Of a DNA stretch of 64,000 nt, positions 16,923 through 24,095 are shown in pieces. The translations under genes and the position numbers were made by a program. Positions within the stretch are counted from its first letter, which is position 1, and each line of letters starts with the position of its first letter. This DNA comes from Pelomonas sp. SE-A7 (lineage in GTDB: Bacteria; Pseudomonadota; Gammaproteobacteria; Burkholderiales; Burkholderiaceae_C). The notes beneath the pieces are model-generated. The model saw only the letters and a list, made by a program, of their open reading frames with translations. It was not told the origin of the DNA and did not search any database. Location of the stretch: NCBI RefSeq assembly GCF_030345705.1, contig NZ_JAUASW010000002.1:682001-746000 (forward strand), written 5' to 3'.

Positions 16923-18104
16923 TTACATGGTCTCGGCAAACAACTCGCGGCCGATCAGCATGCGGCGGATTTCCGAGGTGCCGGCGCCGATCTCGTACAG
17001 CTTCGCGTCGCGCCACAAACGGCCCAGCGGGTACTCGTTGATGTAGCCGTTGCCGCCGAAGATCTGAATGCCCTCGCCGGCCATCCAGGTGGCCTTCTCG
17101 GCGGTCCACAGGATCACCGACGCGCAGTCCTTGCGGACCTGGCGCACATGCTGGCTGCCCAGCATGTCGAGGTTCTTGGCCACGGTATAGGCGAACGAGC
17201 GGGCCGCCTGCATCACGGTGTACATGTCGGCGACCTTGCCCTGGATCAGCTGGAACTCGCCGATGCTCTGGCCGAACTGCTTGCGGTCGTGGATGTAGGG
17301 GACGATGTTGTCCATCACGCTCTGCATGATGCCCAGCGGGCCGCCGGTCAGCACGGCGCGCTCATAGTCCAGGCCCGACATCAGCACCTTGGCGCCGTTG
17401 TTGATACCGCCCAGCACGTTCTCGGCCGGCACCTCGACGTTCTGGAACACCAGCTCGCCGGTGTGGCTGCCGCGCATGCCCAGCTTGTCGAGCTTCTGCG
17501 CAATGCTGAAGCCCTTCATGCCCTTCTCGATCAGGAAGGCGGTGACGCCGCGCGCGCCCAGCTCGGGCTCGGTCTTGGCATAGACCACCAGGGTGTCGGC
17601 ATCGGGGCCGTTGGTGATCCACATCTTGTTGCCGTTGAGGACGTAGTAGCCGCCCTTGTCTTCGGCCTTGAGCTTCATGCTGATCACGTCGGAGCCGGCG
17701 CCCGGCTCGCTCATGGCCAGCGCGCCCACATGCTCGCCGCTGATCAGCTTGGGCAGGTACTTGGCCTTCTGTGCCGCGTTGCCGTTGCGGTTGATCTGGT
17801 TGACGCAGAGGTTGGAATGGGCGCCGTAGCTCAGGCCCACCGAGGCCGAGCCGCGGCTGATTTCTTCCATCGCCACCATGTGGGCCAGGTAGCCCATGTC
17901 GGCACCGCCGTATTCCTCGGACACGGTCACGCCCAGGATGCCCAGCTCGCCCATCTTGCGCCACAGGTCCATGGGGAACTGGTCCTTGTGGTCGATCTCG
18001 GCCGCGCGGGGCGCGATCTCGGCATCGGCAAAGGCGCGCACCGCATCGCGCAGCGCGTCGATGTCTTCGCCAAGTTGGAAGTTCAGGCCGGGCAGTTGGC
18101 TCAT
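16923..18104 (-). CDS. liuA: Isovaleryl-CoA dehydrogenase
   Basis: A 393-residue acyl-CoA dehydrogenase. The catalytic base is a glutamate in LDYERAVL, in the mid-protein helix, which is the special position of isovaleryl-CoA and long-chain dehydrogenases rather than the usual YEG glutamate (here the C-terminal motif is IGAGTSEIRR). Other blocks are MSEPGAGSDV and LNGNKMWITNGPDAD. It converts isovaleryl-CoA to 3-methylcrotonyl-CoA in leucine catabolism, with ETF as acceptor. The ATG at 18104 is preceded by AGGAGAC; the longer frame to 18131 lacks support. It is the first gene of the leftward cluster, with a LiuR-like palindrome about 55 bases upstream. liuB, liuC and liuD are not in the window. 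Confidence 0.93.
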   Translation of the reverse strand: MSQLPGLNFQLGEDIDALRDAVRAFADAEIAPRAAEIDHKDQFPMDLWRKMGELGILGVTVSEEYGGADMGYLAHMVAMEEISRGSASVGLSYGAHSNLCVNQINRNGNAAQKAKYLPKLISGEHVGALAMSEPGAGSDVISMKLKAEDKGGYYVLNGNKMWITNGPDADTLVVYAKTEPELGARGVTAFLIEKGMKGFSIAQKLDKLGMRGSHTGELVFQNVEVPAENVLGGINNGAKVLMSGLDYERAVLTGGPLGIMQSVMDNIVPYIHDRKQFGQSIGEFQLIQGKVADMYTVMQAARSFAYTVAKNLDMLGSQHVRQVRKDCASVILWTAEKATWMAGEGIQIFGGNGYINEYPLGRLWRDAKLYEIGAGTSEIRRMLIGRELFAETM

Positions 18105-18157
18105 TGCTTTGTCTCCTGGAGGCCGGGCCATCCTACCCAGCAGGACGGCCTGGTGTC

Positions 18158-18178
18158 TTACGTTTACGTAAACGTCAA
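18158..18178. promoter_or_regulatory. Putative LiuR-type operator upstream of isovaleryl-CoA dehydrogenase
   Basis: ACGTTTACGTAAACGT at 18160-18175 is a perfect 16-base palindrome, flanked by TTG and AA on the reverse strand. Its ACGTnnACGT repetition resembles the recognised operator of LiuR, the MerR-family regulator of leucine/isovalerate utilisation in proteobacteria (from memory). It lies 56-73 bases upstream of the liuA start. The regulator gene itself is not in the window. Confidence 0.65.
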
Positions 18179-18252
18179 TTCTAGGGGCTGACCCGGACGG
18201 ATCCGGCGTCGGTGAACTTACTTAAGGAGGAGCCCGGAGGCGAGATGGCTTT

Positions 18253-18930
18253 TCAGCGCTGCGAATAGCCCAGCCACCATGGAGGCACCGTGTAGGTCAG
18301 CCCGTTTTCAGCCTTGCAGTGAGGGCCGTCATCGCCGACCCTCCATTTCGGCACCAAGCGCCCCAGCGCGGCCACGTCATCTACTGTTGCCGGAACGCGG
18401 GGGAAGGAACCAAACTGGTTCGGCTGATAGCTGAAGGCGCGCTCGCCGGACACGAGGGCAAAACGCAGGCCCACGGTTTCGGCGTCTGGGATGTGGGGCG
18501 CCGCCTCTGCGACACGCCAGTCGATAGAACGCAAGGCAACTAGCAAGCGGCGGGCCTGAATGACGTCGATCTTCTGCTTGAATTCGCCCTCCCGGCAGAC
18601 AAACTGCCTGCCAACAAAGCTCACCTCGCCATTGGCCTGGATGCGTACCTTGTAGATCGGGCACGCGCCATAGCAACCTTGCCGGTCCATCTCGACGAAA
18701 TCCGTGTCGATCACCGGTTCGGCACTGACCAGCCGACCCGTCAGCAGATCCTGGAAACGAAGCGCTTCTCGCGAGGGCCAAAACCCCTCTGCCAACGTCA
18801 ACCCGATGCAAAGCAGGATGCCCAGCACCCCAATCAGCGACGCCGCAGCGATGGGACATGCCGCGAACGGGCTACCCTCGGCCGGCAAGGACAGCTCGTC
18901 ATCGATGCGAGGCTTGATGGCGAGCTGCAT
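18253..18930 (-). CDS. DUF6438 domain protein with N-terminal membrane anchor
   Basis: A 225-residue protein. A hydrophobic helix at about residues 32-52 (ASLIGVLGILLCIGLTLAEG) anchors it in the inner membrane. Then comes a DUF6438-like block: DRQGCYGACPIYKVRI followed by the NGEVSF beta hairpin, with the paired cysteines typical of the family. The remainder ends in a region with one cysteine and YTVPPWW. The function is unknown. The longer frame to 19134 overlaps the DUF1854 gene and has no membrane-leader logic, so the ATG at 18930 was chosen. It lies 26 bases downstream of the DUF1854 gene on the same strand, but its sequence is less GC-biased than its neighbours, and a link to cyanophycin is not implied. 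Confidence 0.7.
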   Translation of the reverse strand: MQLAIKPRIDDELSLPAEGSPFAACPIAAASLIGVLGILLCIGLTLAEGFWPSREALRFQDLLTGRLVSAEPVIDTDFVEMDRQGCYGACPIYKVRIQANGEVSFVGRQFVCREGEFKQKIDVIQARRLLVALRSIDWRVAEAAPHIPDAETVGLRFALVSGERAFSYQPNQFGSFPRVPATVDDVAALGRLVPKWRVGDDGPHCKAENGLTYTVPPWWLGYSQR

Positions 18931-18956
18931 GGCATGCGTGAGACCCGAACGACACC

Positions 18957-19424
18957 TTACAAGAACCGCTCGAGGATCTTCTTCGACGCCCGGTCCAGCG
19001 CAAACCGGTCCGGCAGCAGGAACTGCAAGCCGTGGCTGCTGGTGATCATCAGCCGGCCCTCGCCCAGGCGGCGAATGTCTTCCTCGGTCTTCAGGATGAA
19101 CTGGGTCTCGCCGCGATCGGTCTCTATCGTCCATTGGCTGGGCGTCGAGAAGGTCGAGACCTTGCGGATGCGCAGCACCGTGGGGATGAAGTCGCGCTGG
19201 GCGAACTCGGAGGCCAGCAGCTCGCGTTCCGGCGTCGGCAGGGCCGAGAGACTGTCTATCCAGGCCAGCTCATGGCCATCGGTGCCGACCAGGGAGATGC
19301 CCTCGTCGGGCGCCGTGATCGGATGGGCGCGCACCGGCACGACGCCCACATGCTCGCCGCCCTGCAGGTCGATCAGCACCAGGCGGCCAAAGGCATTGCG
19401 GCTCAGGGATTGGTAAATGCTCAT
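18957..19424 (-). CDS. Cyanophycin-associated DUF1854 family protein
   Basis: A 155-residue cytoplasmic protein of the DUF1854 family; the pattern ITAPDEGISLVGTDG, the strand ERELLASEFAQRDFIP and the LPDRFALDRASK end are as I remember for it. The family is repeatedly found next to cyanophycin synthetases and an ABC transporter in betaproteobacteria, and automatic annotations call it cyanophycin-metabolism associated. No enzymatic motif is visible. It starts two bases after the ABC transporter stop, so the two are co-transcribed away from cphA' and cphA. Its role (perhaps an accessory to the transporter) is unknown. Confidence 0.83.
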   Translation of the reverse strand: MSIYQSLSRNAFGRLVLIDLQGGEHVGVVPVRAHPITAPDEGISLVGTDGHELAWIDSLSALPTPERELLASEFAQRDFIPTVLRIRKVSTFSTPSQWTIETDRGETQFILKTEEDIRRLGEGRLMITSSHGLQFLLPDRFALDRASKKILERFL

Positions 19425-19426
19425 GC

Positions 19427-21709
19427 TCAGGCCTCCACCGTCGTGTGGGCGTTCGGATTGGGCAGGGCCATGGCCTCGGCCTCTTCGGCATCGACCCGGC
19501 GCGCCTGCGCCTCGTACAGCCGCCAGTAGGCGCCCTTCTTCTCCATCAGCTCGTCATGCGGACCGACCTCGACCACCTGGCCGCGGTCCATCACCACCAG
19601 GCGGTCGGCCTTGCGCAGCGTGGACAAACGGTGGGCGATGGCAATCGTCGTGCGGCCCTTGACCAGGTTGTCCAGCGCCTTCTGGATTTCCTTCTCGGTC
19701 TCGGTGTCCACCGACGAAGTGGCCTCGTCCAGGATCAGGATGCGCGGGTTGATCAGCAAGGCGCGGGCGATGGAGATGCGCTGGCGCTCGCCACCCGACA
19801 GGCCCTGACCGCGCTCGCCGACCAGCGAGTCGTAACCCTGGGGCAGGCGCAGGATGAATTCATGGGCATGGGCGGCGCGGGCCGCGGCGACGATCTCTTC
19901 ACGCGTGGCCTCGGGCTTGCCGTAGGCGATGTTCTCGGCAATGGTGCCGAAGAACAGGAAAGGCTCCTGCAGCACCAGGCCGATGTGGCGACGGAAGTCC
20001 GCCACGCCAATGCGGCGCAGGTCCACGCCATCCACGCGGATGCCGCCTTCGGTCACGTCGTAGAAGCGGCAGATCAGGTTGACCAGGGTGCTCTTGCCCG
20101 AGCCCGAGTGGCCGACCAGGCCGATCATCTCGCCCGGCTTGATCTCCAGGCTGAGACCGCGGATGACGGCGCGGTTGCCGTAGCGGAAGCCTATGTCGTC
20201 GATCTGCAGGCCGCCCTCGACCTTGTCCAGCTTCACCGGATTGGCCGGGTCGGGCACGTTGGACTGGTGGTCCAGGATGTCGAAGATGCGCTTGGCGCCG
20301 GCCGCGGCCTTCTGCGTCACCGAGACGATGCGGCTCATCGAATCCATGCGGCCGTAGAAGCGGCCTATGTAGGCGATGAAGGCGGTCAGCACACCGACCG
20401 TGATGTCACCCTTGGCCACCAGCGAGATGCCGAAGGCCCAGACGACCAGCAGGCCGATTTCGGTCAGCAGCGAGACCGTGGGCGAGAACAGGCTCCAGGT
20501 CTTGTTCAGCTTGTCGTTGACGGCCAGGTTGTGGGCATTGGCCTGGCGGAAACGCTGGGCCTCGCGGCGCTCCTGGGCGAAGGCCTTGACCACGCGCACG
20601 CCGGGAATGGTGTCGGCCAGCACGCTGGTCACCTCGCCCCAGACCCGGTCGATCTTCTCGAAGCCGGTGCGCAGCCGGTCGCGCACCAGGTGGATCATCC
20701 AGGCAATGAAGGGCAGCGGCAGCAGGGTCGCCAGGGCCAGCCAGTGGTTGATGGAGAAAAGGATCAGGGCCGTCATGCCGAGCATCAGCACGTCGGTGAT
20801 GAAGTCCAGCGCATGCAGGGACAGGAAGACCGAGATGCGGTCGGTCTCGGAGCCGATTCGGCTCATCAGGTCGCCGGTACGCTTGCTGCCGAAATACTCC
20901 AGCGACAGGCTCAGCAGGTGTTCGAAGGTGGCGGTCCGCAGGTCGGCCGCGATGCGCTCGGACACCAGGGCCAGGATGTAGGTCTTGGCCCAGCCCAGCA
21001 GCCAGGACACCAGGCCGGCCGCGAACAGCCCGCCCAGGTACATGCCGACCAGCCAGGGGTCGATCTGCTGGCCGTTCTGGAACGGGATCAGCACCTTGTC
21101 CATCAAGGGCATGCTGAGGTAGGGAGCCACCAGGGTGGCGCCGGTCGAACCGAGCATCAGCGCAAAACCCAGGGCCAACTGGCCCTGGTAGGGCTTGGCA
21201 AAGCGCCACAGCCGCAAGAGCACCCAGGTCGAGGGCGGCGTGTGCAGCTCACGGGCGCAGGTGGGGCATTCCTCGCTCTCGGGCGGCAGCGGCGCCTTGC
21301 AGCTGGGGCAGAACTCCACTTCTTCGGCAGCGTCGCGGGCCGGCTCGTCGCGCTTCTCGAACAGCTCGTGCCAGCGCTGGGCCTGCAGATTGATCTGCAA
21401 GGTGAAGCGCCAGCAGGCCAGGCGGGCCTGGGCATCCACCAGCTCCAGGCTGCCGACGCCGGCATGGTCGTAGATCCTCATCTGCAGGCCGGGATGCAGG
21501 GCCCAGTCCTGCCACTGGCCGGTGGCCGGATCCCAGGCATGCAGGCGTTGGTTCGTGAGGACCAGCAGGCCGCGGGCGAAGCGCAAACGGGAGTCGAGGT
21601 CAACCTCCAGCTCGCCGACGACGTTCTCACCGACCATGAGACGCGCCTTCAAGGCCGCCATTGCCGGATGTTCGGGGTCCGGCGCGACTTCAGGATGTTG
21701 ATGCTGCAT
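19427..21709 (-). CDS. Cyanophycin-associated ABC transporter, fused TMD-NBD with zinc-ribbon N-terminus
   Basis: A 760-residue half-transporter with an unusual front end: residues 1-120 form a beta-rich domain, then a zinc ribbon at about 130-155 (CPSC and CPTC pairs). Six membrane helices span about 180-460, and the ATPase follows: Walker A GHSGSGKS, signature LSGGERQR, Walker B ILILDEATSSVD, H-loop AHRLS. It resembles type IV exporters and should work as a homodimer in the inner membrane. The ATG at 21709 was chosen over a longer frame because it opens MQHQHPE just before the domain. It is divergent from cphA' with 176 bases between, a conserved arrangement linked to cyanophycin metabolism; the transported substrate is unknown. 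Confidence 0.87.
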   Translation of the reverse strand: MQHQHPEVAPDPEHPAMAALKARLMVGENVVGELEVDLDSRLRFARGLLVLTNQRLHAWDPATGQWQDWALHPGLQMRIYDHAGVGSLELVDAQARLACWRFTLQINLQAQRWHELFEKRDEPARDAAEEVEFCPSCKAPLPPESEECPTCARELHTPPSTWVLLRLWRFAKPYQGQLALGFALMLGSTGATLVAPYLSMPLMDKVLIPFQNGQQIDPWLVGMYLGGLFAAGLVSWLLGWAKTYILALVSERIAADLRTATFEHLLSLSLEYFGSKRTGDLMSRIGSETDRISVFLSLHALDFITDVLMLGMTALILFSINHWLALATLLPLPFIAWMIHLVRDRLRTGFEKIDRVWGEVTSVLADTIPGVRVVKAFAQERREAQRFRQANAHNLAVNDKLNKTWSLFSPTVSLLTEIGLLVVWAFGISLVAKGDITVGVLTAFIAYIGRFYGRMDSMSRIVSVTQKAAAGAKRIFDILDHQSNVPDPANPVKLDKVEGGLQIDDIGFRYGNRAVIRGLSLEIKPGEMIGLVGHSGSGKSTLVNLICRFYDVTEGGIRVDGVDLRRIGVADFRRHIGLVLQEPFLFFGTIAENIAYGKPEATREEIVAAARAAHAHEFILRLPQGYDSLVGERGQGLSGGERQRISIARALLINPRILILDEATSSVDTETEKEIQKALDNLVKGRTTIAIAHRLSTLRKADRLVVMDRGQVVEVGPHDELMEKKGAYWRLYEAQARRVDAEEAEAMALPNPNAHTTVEA

Positions 21710-21885
21710 TGTTCTGTTCTGCCAAGGGGTCCCGCGAGGCCCCATGTGCCGGTCCGGCGCTTGTTGTAATTAAGCGGATTTTGACCGAACCGCGCCGGCT
21801 GCCGCAAAAGCGCCGGTCGCCGACACCCGGCCAGAAGCGCGCACAATGGCGCCCTGGCCCACAGAAGCACCCCAATTCCCCTTCC

Positions 21886-24066
21886 ATGAGCAGCCGACAC
21901 GACGACATCAAGCTCCTGCGCGTCAACTATTTGCGCGGCCCCAATATGTGGACCTACCGCCCGGTCCTGGAAACCTGGCTGGACCTGGGGGCGCTGGAAG
22001 ACCACCCCTCCAACAAGCTGCCCGGCTTCACCGAGCGCCTGACCACCGCCCTGCCGGCCCTGGCCGAGCACCATTGCGGCGTGGGCGAGCGGGGCGGCTT
22101 CCTGCAGCGCCTGAACGAAGGCACCTGGATGGGCCATGTGCTGGAGCATGTAGTCATCGAGCTGCTGAACCTGGCCGGCATGCCCACCGGCTTCGGCCAG
22201 ACCCGCTCCACCTCCCAGCACGGCGTCTACCGCATGGTGTTCCGGGCCCGCGACGAGCAGGTCGCCCGCCAGGCGCTGGCCGAGGGCCATGGCCTGCTGA
22301 TGGCCCAGATCAATGCCGAGGCCTTCGACGTGCTCGCCGCCGTGGAGCGTGTGCGAGACAAGGTGGACGACTGCTACCTGGGCCCGTCCACCGCCGCCAT
22401 CGTGGCCGCTGCGACGGATCGCCGCATACCGCACATCCGTTTGAATGACGGCAACCTGGTGCAGCTGGGCCATGGCGCCCGCCAACGCCGCATCTGGACC
22501 GCCGAGACCGACATGACCAGCGCGATCGCCGAAGGCATCGCCCGCGACAAGGACCTGACCAAGGACCTGCTCAAGGCCGTGGGCGTGCCGGTGCCCTCCG
22601 GCTCCGTGGTCAAGGATGCCGACGAGGCCTGGGCGGCCGCCGAGGACCTGGGCCTGCCGGTGGTGGTCAAGCCTTCGGACGGCAACCATGGCCGCGGCGT
22701 CACCCTGGACCTGAGCAAGCGCGAGGACATCGCCGCCGCCTTCGAGGTGGCCGCGCGCCACGGCTCCGAGGTGCTGGTCGAGCGCTACATCCGCGGCAAC
22801 GAGCACCGCCTGCTGGTGGTCGGCGGCCAGGTCGTGGCTGCGGCCCGCGGCGACGAGGCCTGGGTCACCGGCGACGGCAAGCACACGGTGCTGGAACTGG
22901 TCGAGCTGCAGATCAACAGCGACCCGCGGCGCGGCACGACCGAGGAATTCCCGCTCAACCGCCTGAACATCGCCAACGACGGCGTGATCCTGCTCGACCT
23001 GCAACGTCAGGGCCTGGGCGTGGACAAGGTGGCCGCCGCGGGCCAGCGCGTGCTGATACAGCGCAACGGCAACGTGGCCATAGACTGCACCGACGAGATG
23101 CATCCCGACGTGGCCTTCCACATTTCGCTGGCGGCCCGCACCATCGGCCTCGACATCGCCGGCGTCGACCTGGTCACCAGCGACATCTCCAAGCCGCTGC
23201 ATGAGACCGGCGGCGCCATCGTCGAGGTCAATGCCGGCCCCGGCCTCCTGATGCACCTGAAGCCTGCCGCGGGCAATCCGCAGCCGGTGGGCCAGGCCAT
23301 CATCGACCACCTGTTCGCCGCCGAAGAGAACGGCCGCATCCCCATCGTCGGCATCACCTCTTCCAGCGGCGGCAACAACATCGCCCGCCTGGTCGCCTGG
23401 CTGATGCATTTGAACGGCCGCCATGTGGGCCTGTCCTGCAGCGACGGCCTGTTCCTGGGCAACCGCCGCGTCGAGCACAAGCGCGGCGCCCGCTGGGAAG
23501 CCGCCCACCGCCTCCTGATGAACCGCGGCGTCGATGCCGTGGTGGCCGAGAGCAATTCGCACAGCATCCTGCAGGACGGCCTGGCCTATGACCGCTGCAC
23601 GGTCGGCCTGGTCACCGACATGGGTGGCCTGGGCCAACTGGACGATCACGACATCCGCACCGAAGACCAGTTGTTCAAGGTGCTGCGCACCCAGATCGAC
23701 GTGGTGCTGTCCGACGGCGTGGCCGTGCTGAACGCCGCCGAGCCGCGCCTGGTGGAAATGGCCGAGCTGAGCGACGGCGAGGTGCTGCTCTACGCCCTGG
23801 ACGAGCAGAACGTCGCCCTGGCCGAGCACCGTGCCAAGGGCGGCCGTGCGGTCTTTTTGCAAGGCGGCGTGGCGATGCTGGCTCAAGGGGCCTCGGAAAC
23901 GCCGGGCGCCAACCTCGACTCGCTGCTCAAGCGCTTCGCCGCGGCCGGCATCAAGACCGATGCGGCCACGCTGCTGGCGGCCGTGGCCACCGGCTGGGCG
24001 CTGAACATCTCGCCTGAACTGATCTCCGCCGGGGCCGACACCTTCGTGCCCGCGCTGAACCACTAA
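21886..24066 (+). CDS. Cyanophycin synthetase-like protein CphA' (CphA2-like, Mur-ligase site lost)
   Basis: A 726-residue paralogue of the CphA encoded next. The N-terminal domain (LRGPNMWTYRP) and ATP-grasp domain (VVVKPSDGNHGRGVTLD, VEVNAGPGLLMH) are intact. In the Mur-ligase-like domain the P-loop is IVGITSSSGGNN, lacking the GTNGKTT needed for ATP binding, and the protein ends about 130 residues earlier than CphA, so the C-terminal Mur domain is missing. This matches the second, CphA2-like form, in which only the ATP-grasp reaction is retained. In cyanobacteria, CphA2 polymerises beta-aspartyl-arginine dipeptides. Such a role here is inference. The ATG at 21886 is the one preceding the family N-terminus. 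Confidence 0.88.
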   Translation: MSSRHDDIKLLRVNYLRGPNMWTYRPVLETWLDLGALEDHPSNKLPGFTERLTTALPALAEHHCGVGERGGFLQRLNEGTWMGHVLEHVVIELLNLAGMPTGFGQTRSTSQHGVYRMVFRARDEQVARQALAEGHGLLMAQINAEAFDVLAAVERVRDKVDDCYLGPSTAAIVAAATDRRIPHIRLNDGNLVQLGHGARQRRIWTAETDMTSAIAEGIARDKDLTKDLLKAVGVPVPSGSVVKDADEAWAAAEDLGLPVVVKPSDGNHGRGVTLDLSKREDIAAAFEVAARHGSEVLVERYIRGNEHRLLVVGGQVVAAARGDEAWVTGDGKHTVLELVELQINSDPRRGTTEEFPLNRLNIANDGVILLDLQRQGLGVDKVAAAGQRVLIQRNGNVAIDCTDEMHPDVAFHISLAARTIGLDIAGVDLVTSDISKPLHETGGAIVEVNAGPGLLMHLKPAAGNPQPVGQAIIDHLFAAEENGRIPIVGITSSSGGNNIARLVAWLMHLNGRHVGLSCSDGLFLGNRRVEHKRGARWEAAHRLLMNRGVDAVVAESNSHSILQDGLAYDRCTVGLVTDMGGLGQLDDHDIRTEDQLFKVLRTQIDVVLSDGVAVLNAAEPRLVEMAELSDGEVLLYALDEQNVALAEHRAKGGRAVFLQGGVAMLAQGASETPGANLDSLLKRFAAAGIKTDAATLLAAVATGWALNISPELISAGADTFVPALNH

Positions 24067-24095
24067 TCGCAAGCTAGCAGCAGAGAACCCCCAGC

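Noticed and set aside
13464..18191. Long plus-strand frames opposite aceK and liuA
   Set aside because: Compositionally biased, no domains, and the opposite strand encodes well-known enzymes.
18245..18268. A seven-codon ORF with GGAGG before it near the DUF6438 gene
   Set aside because: Far too short for any claim, overlaps the end of the DUF6438 gene, and the Shine-Dalgarno-like bases can arise by chance in GC-rich sequence.
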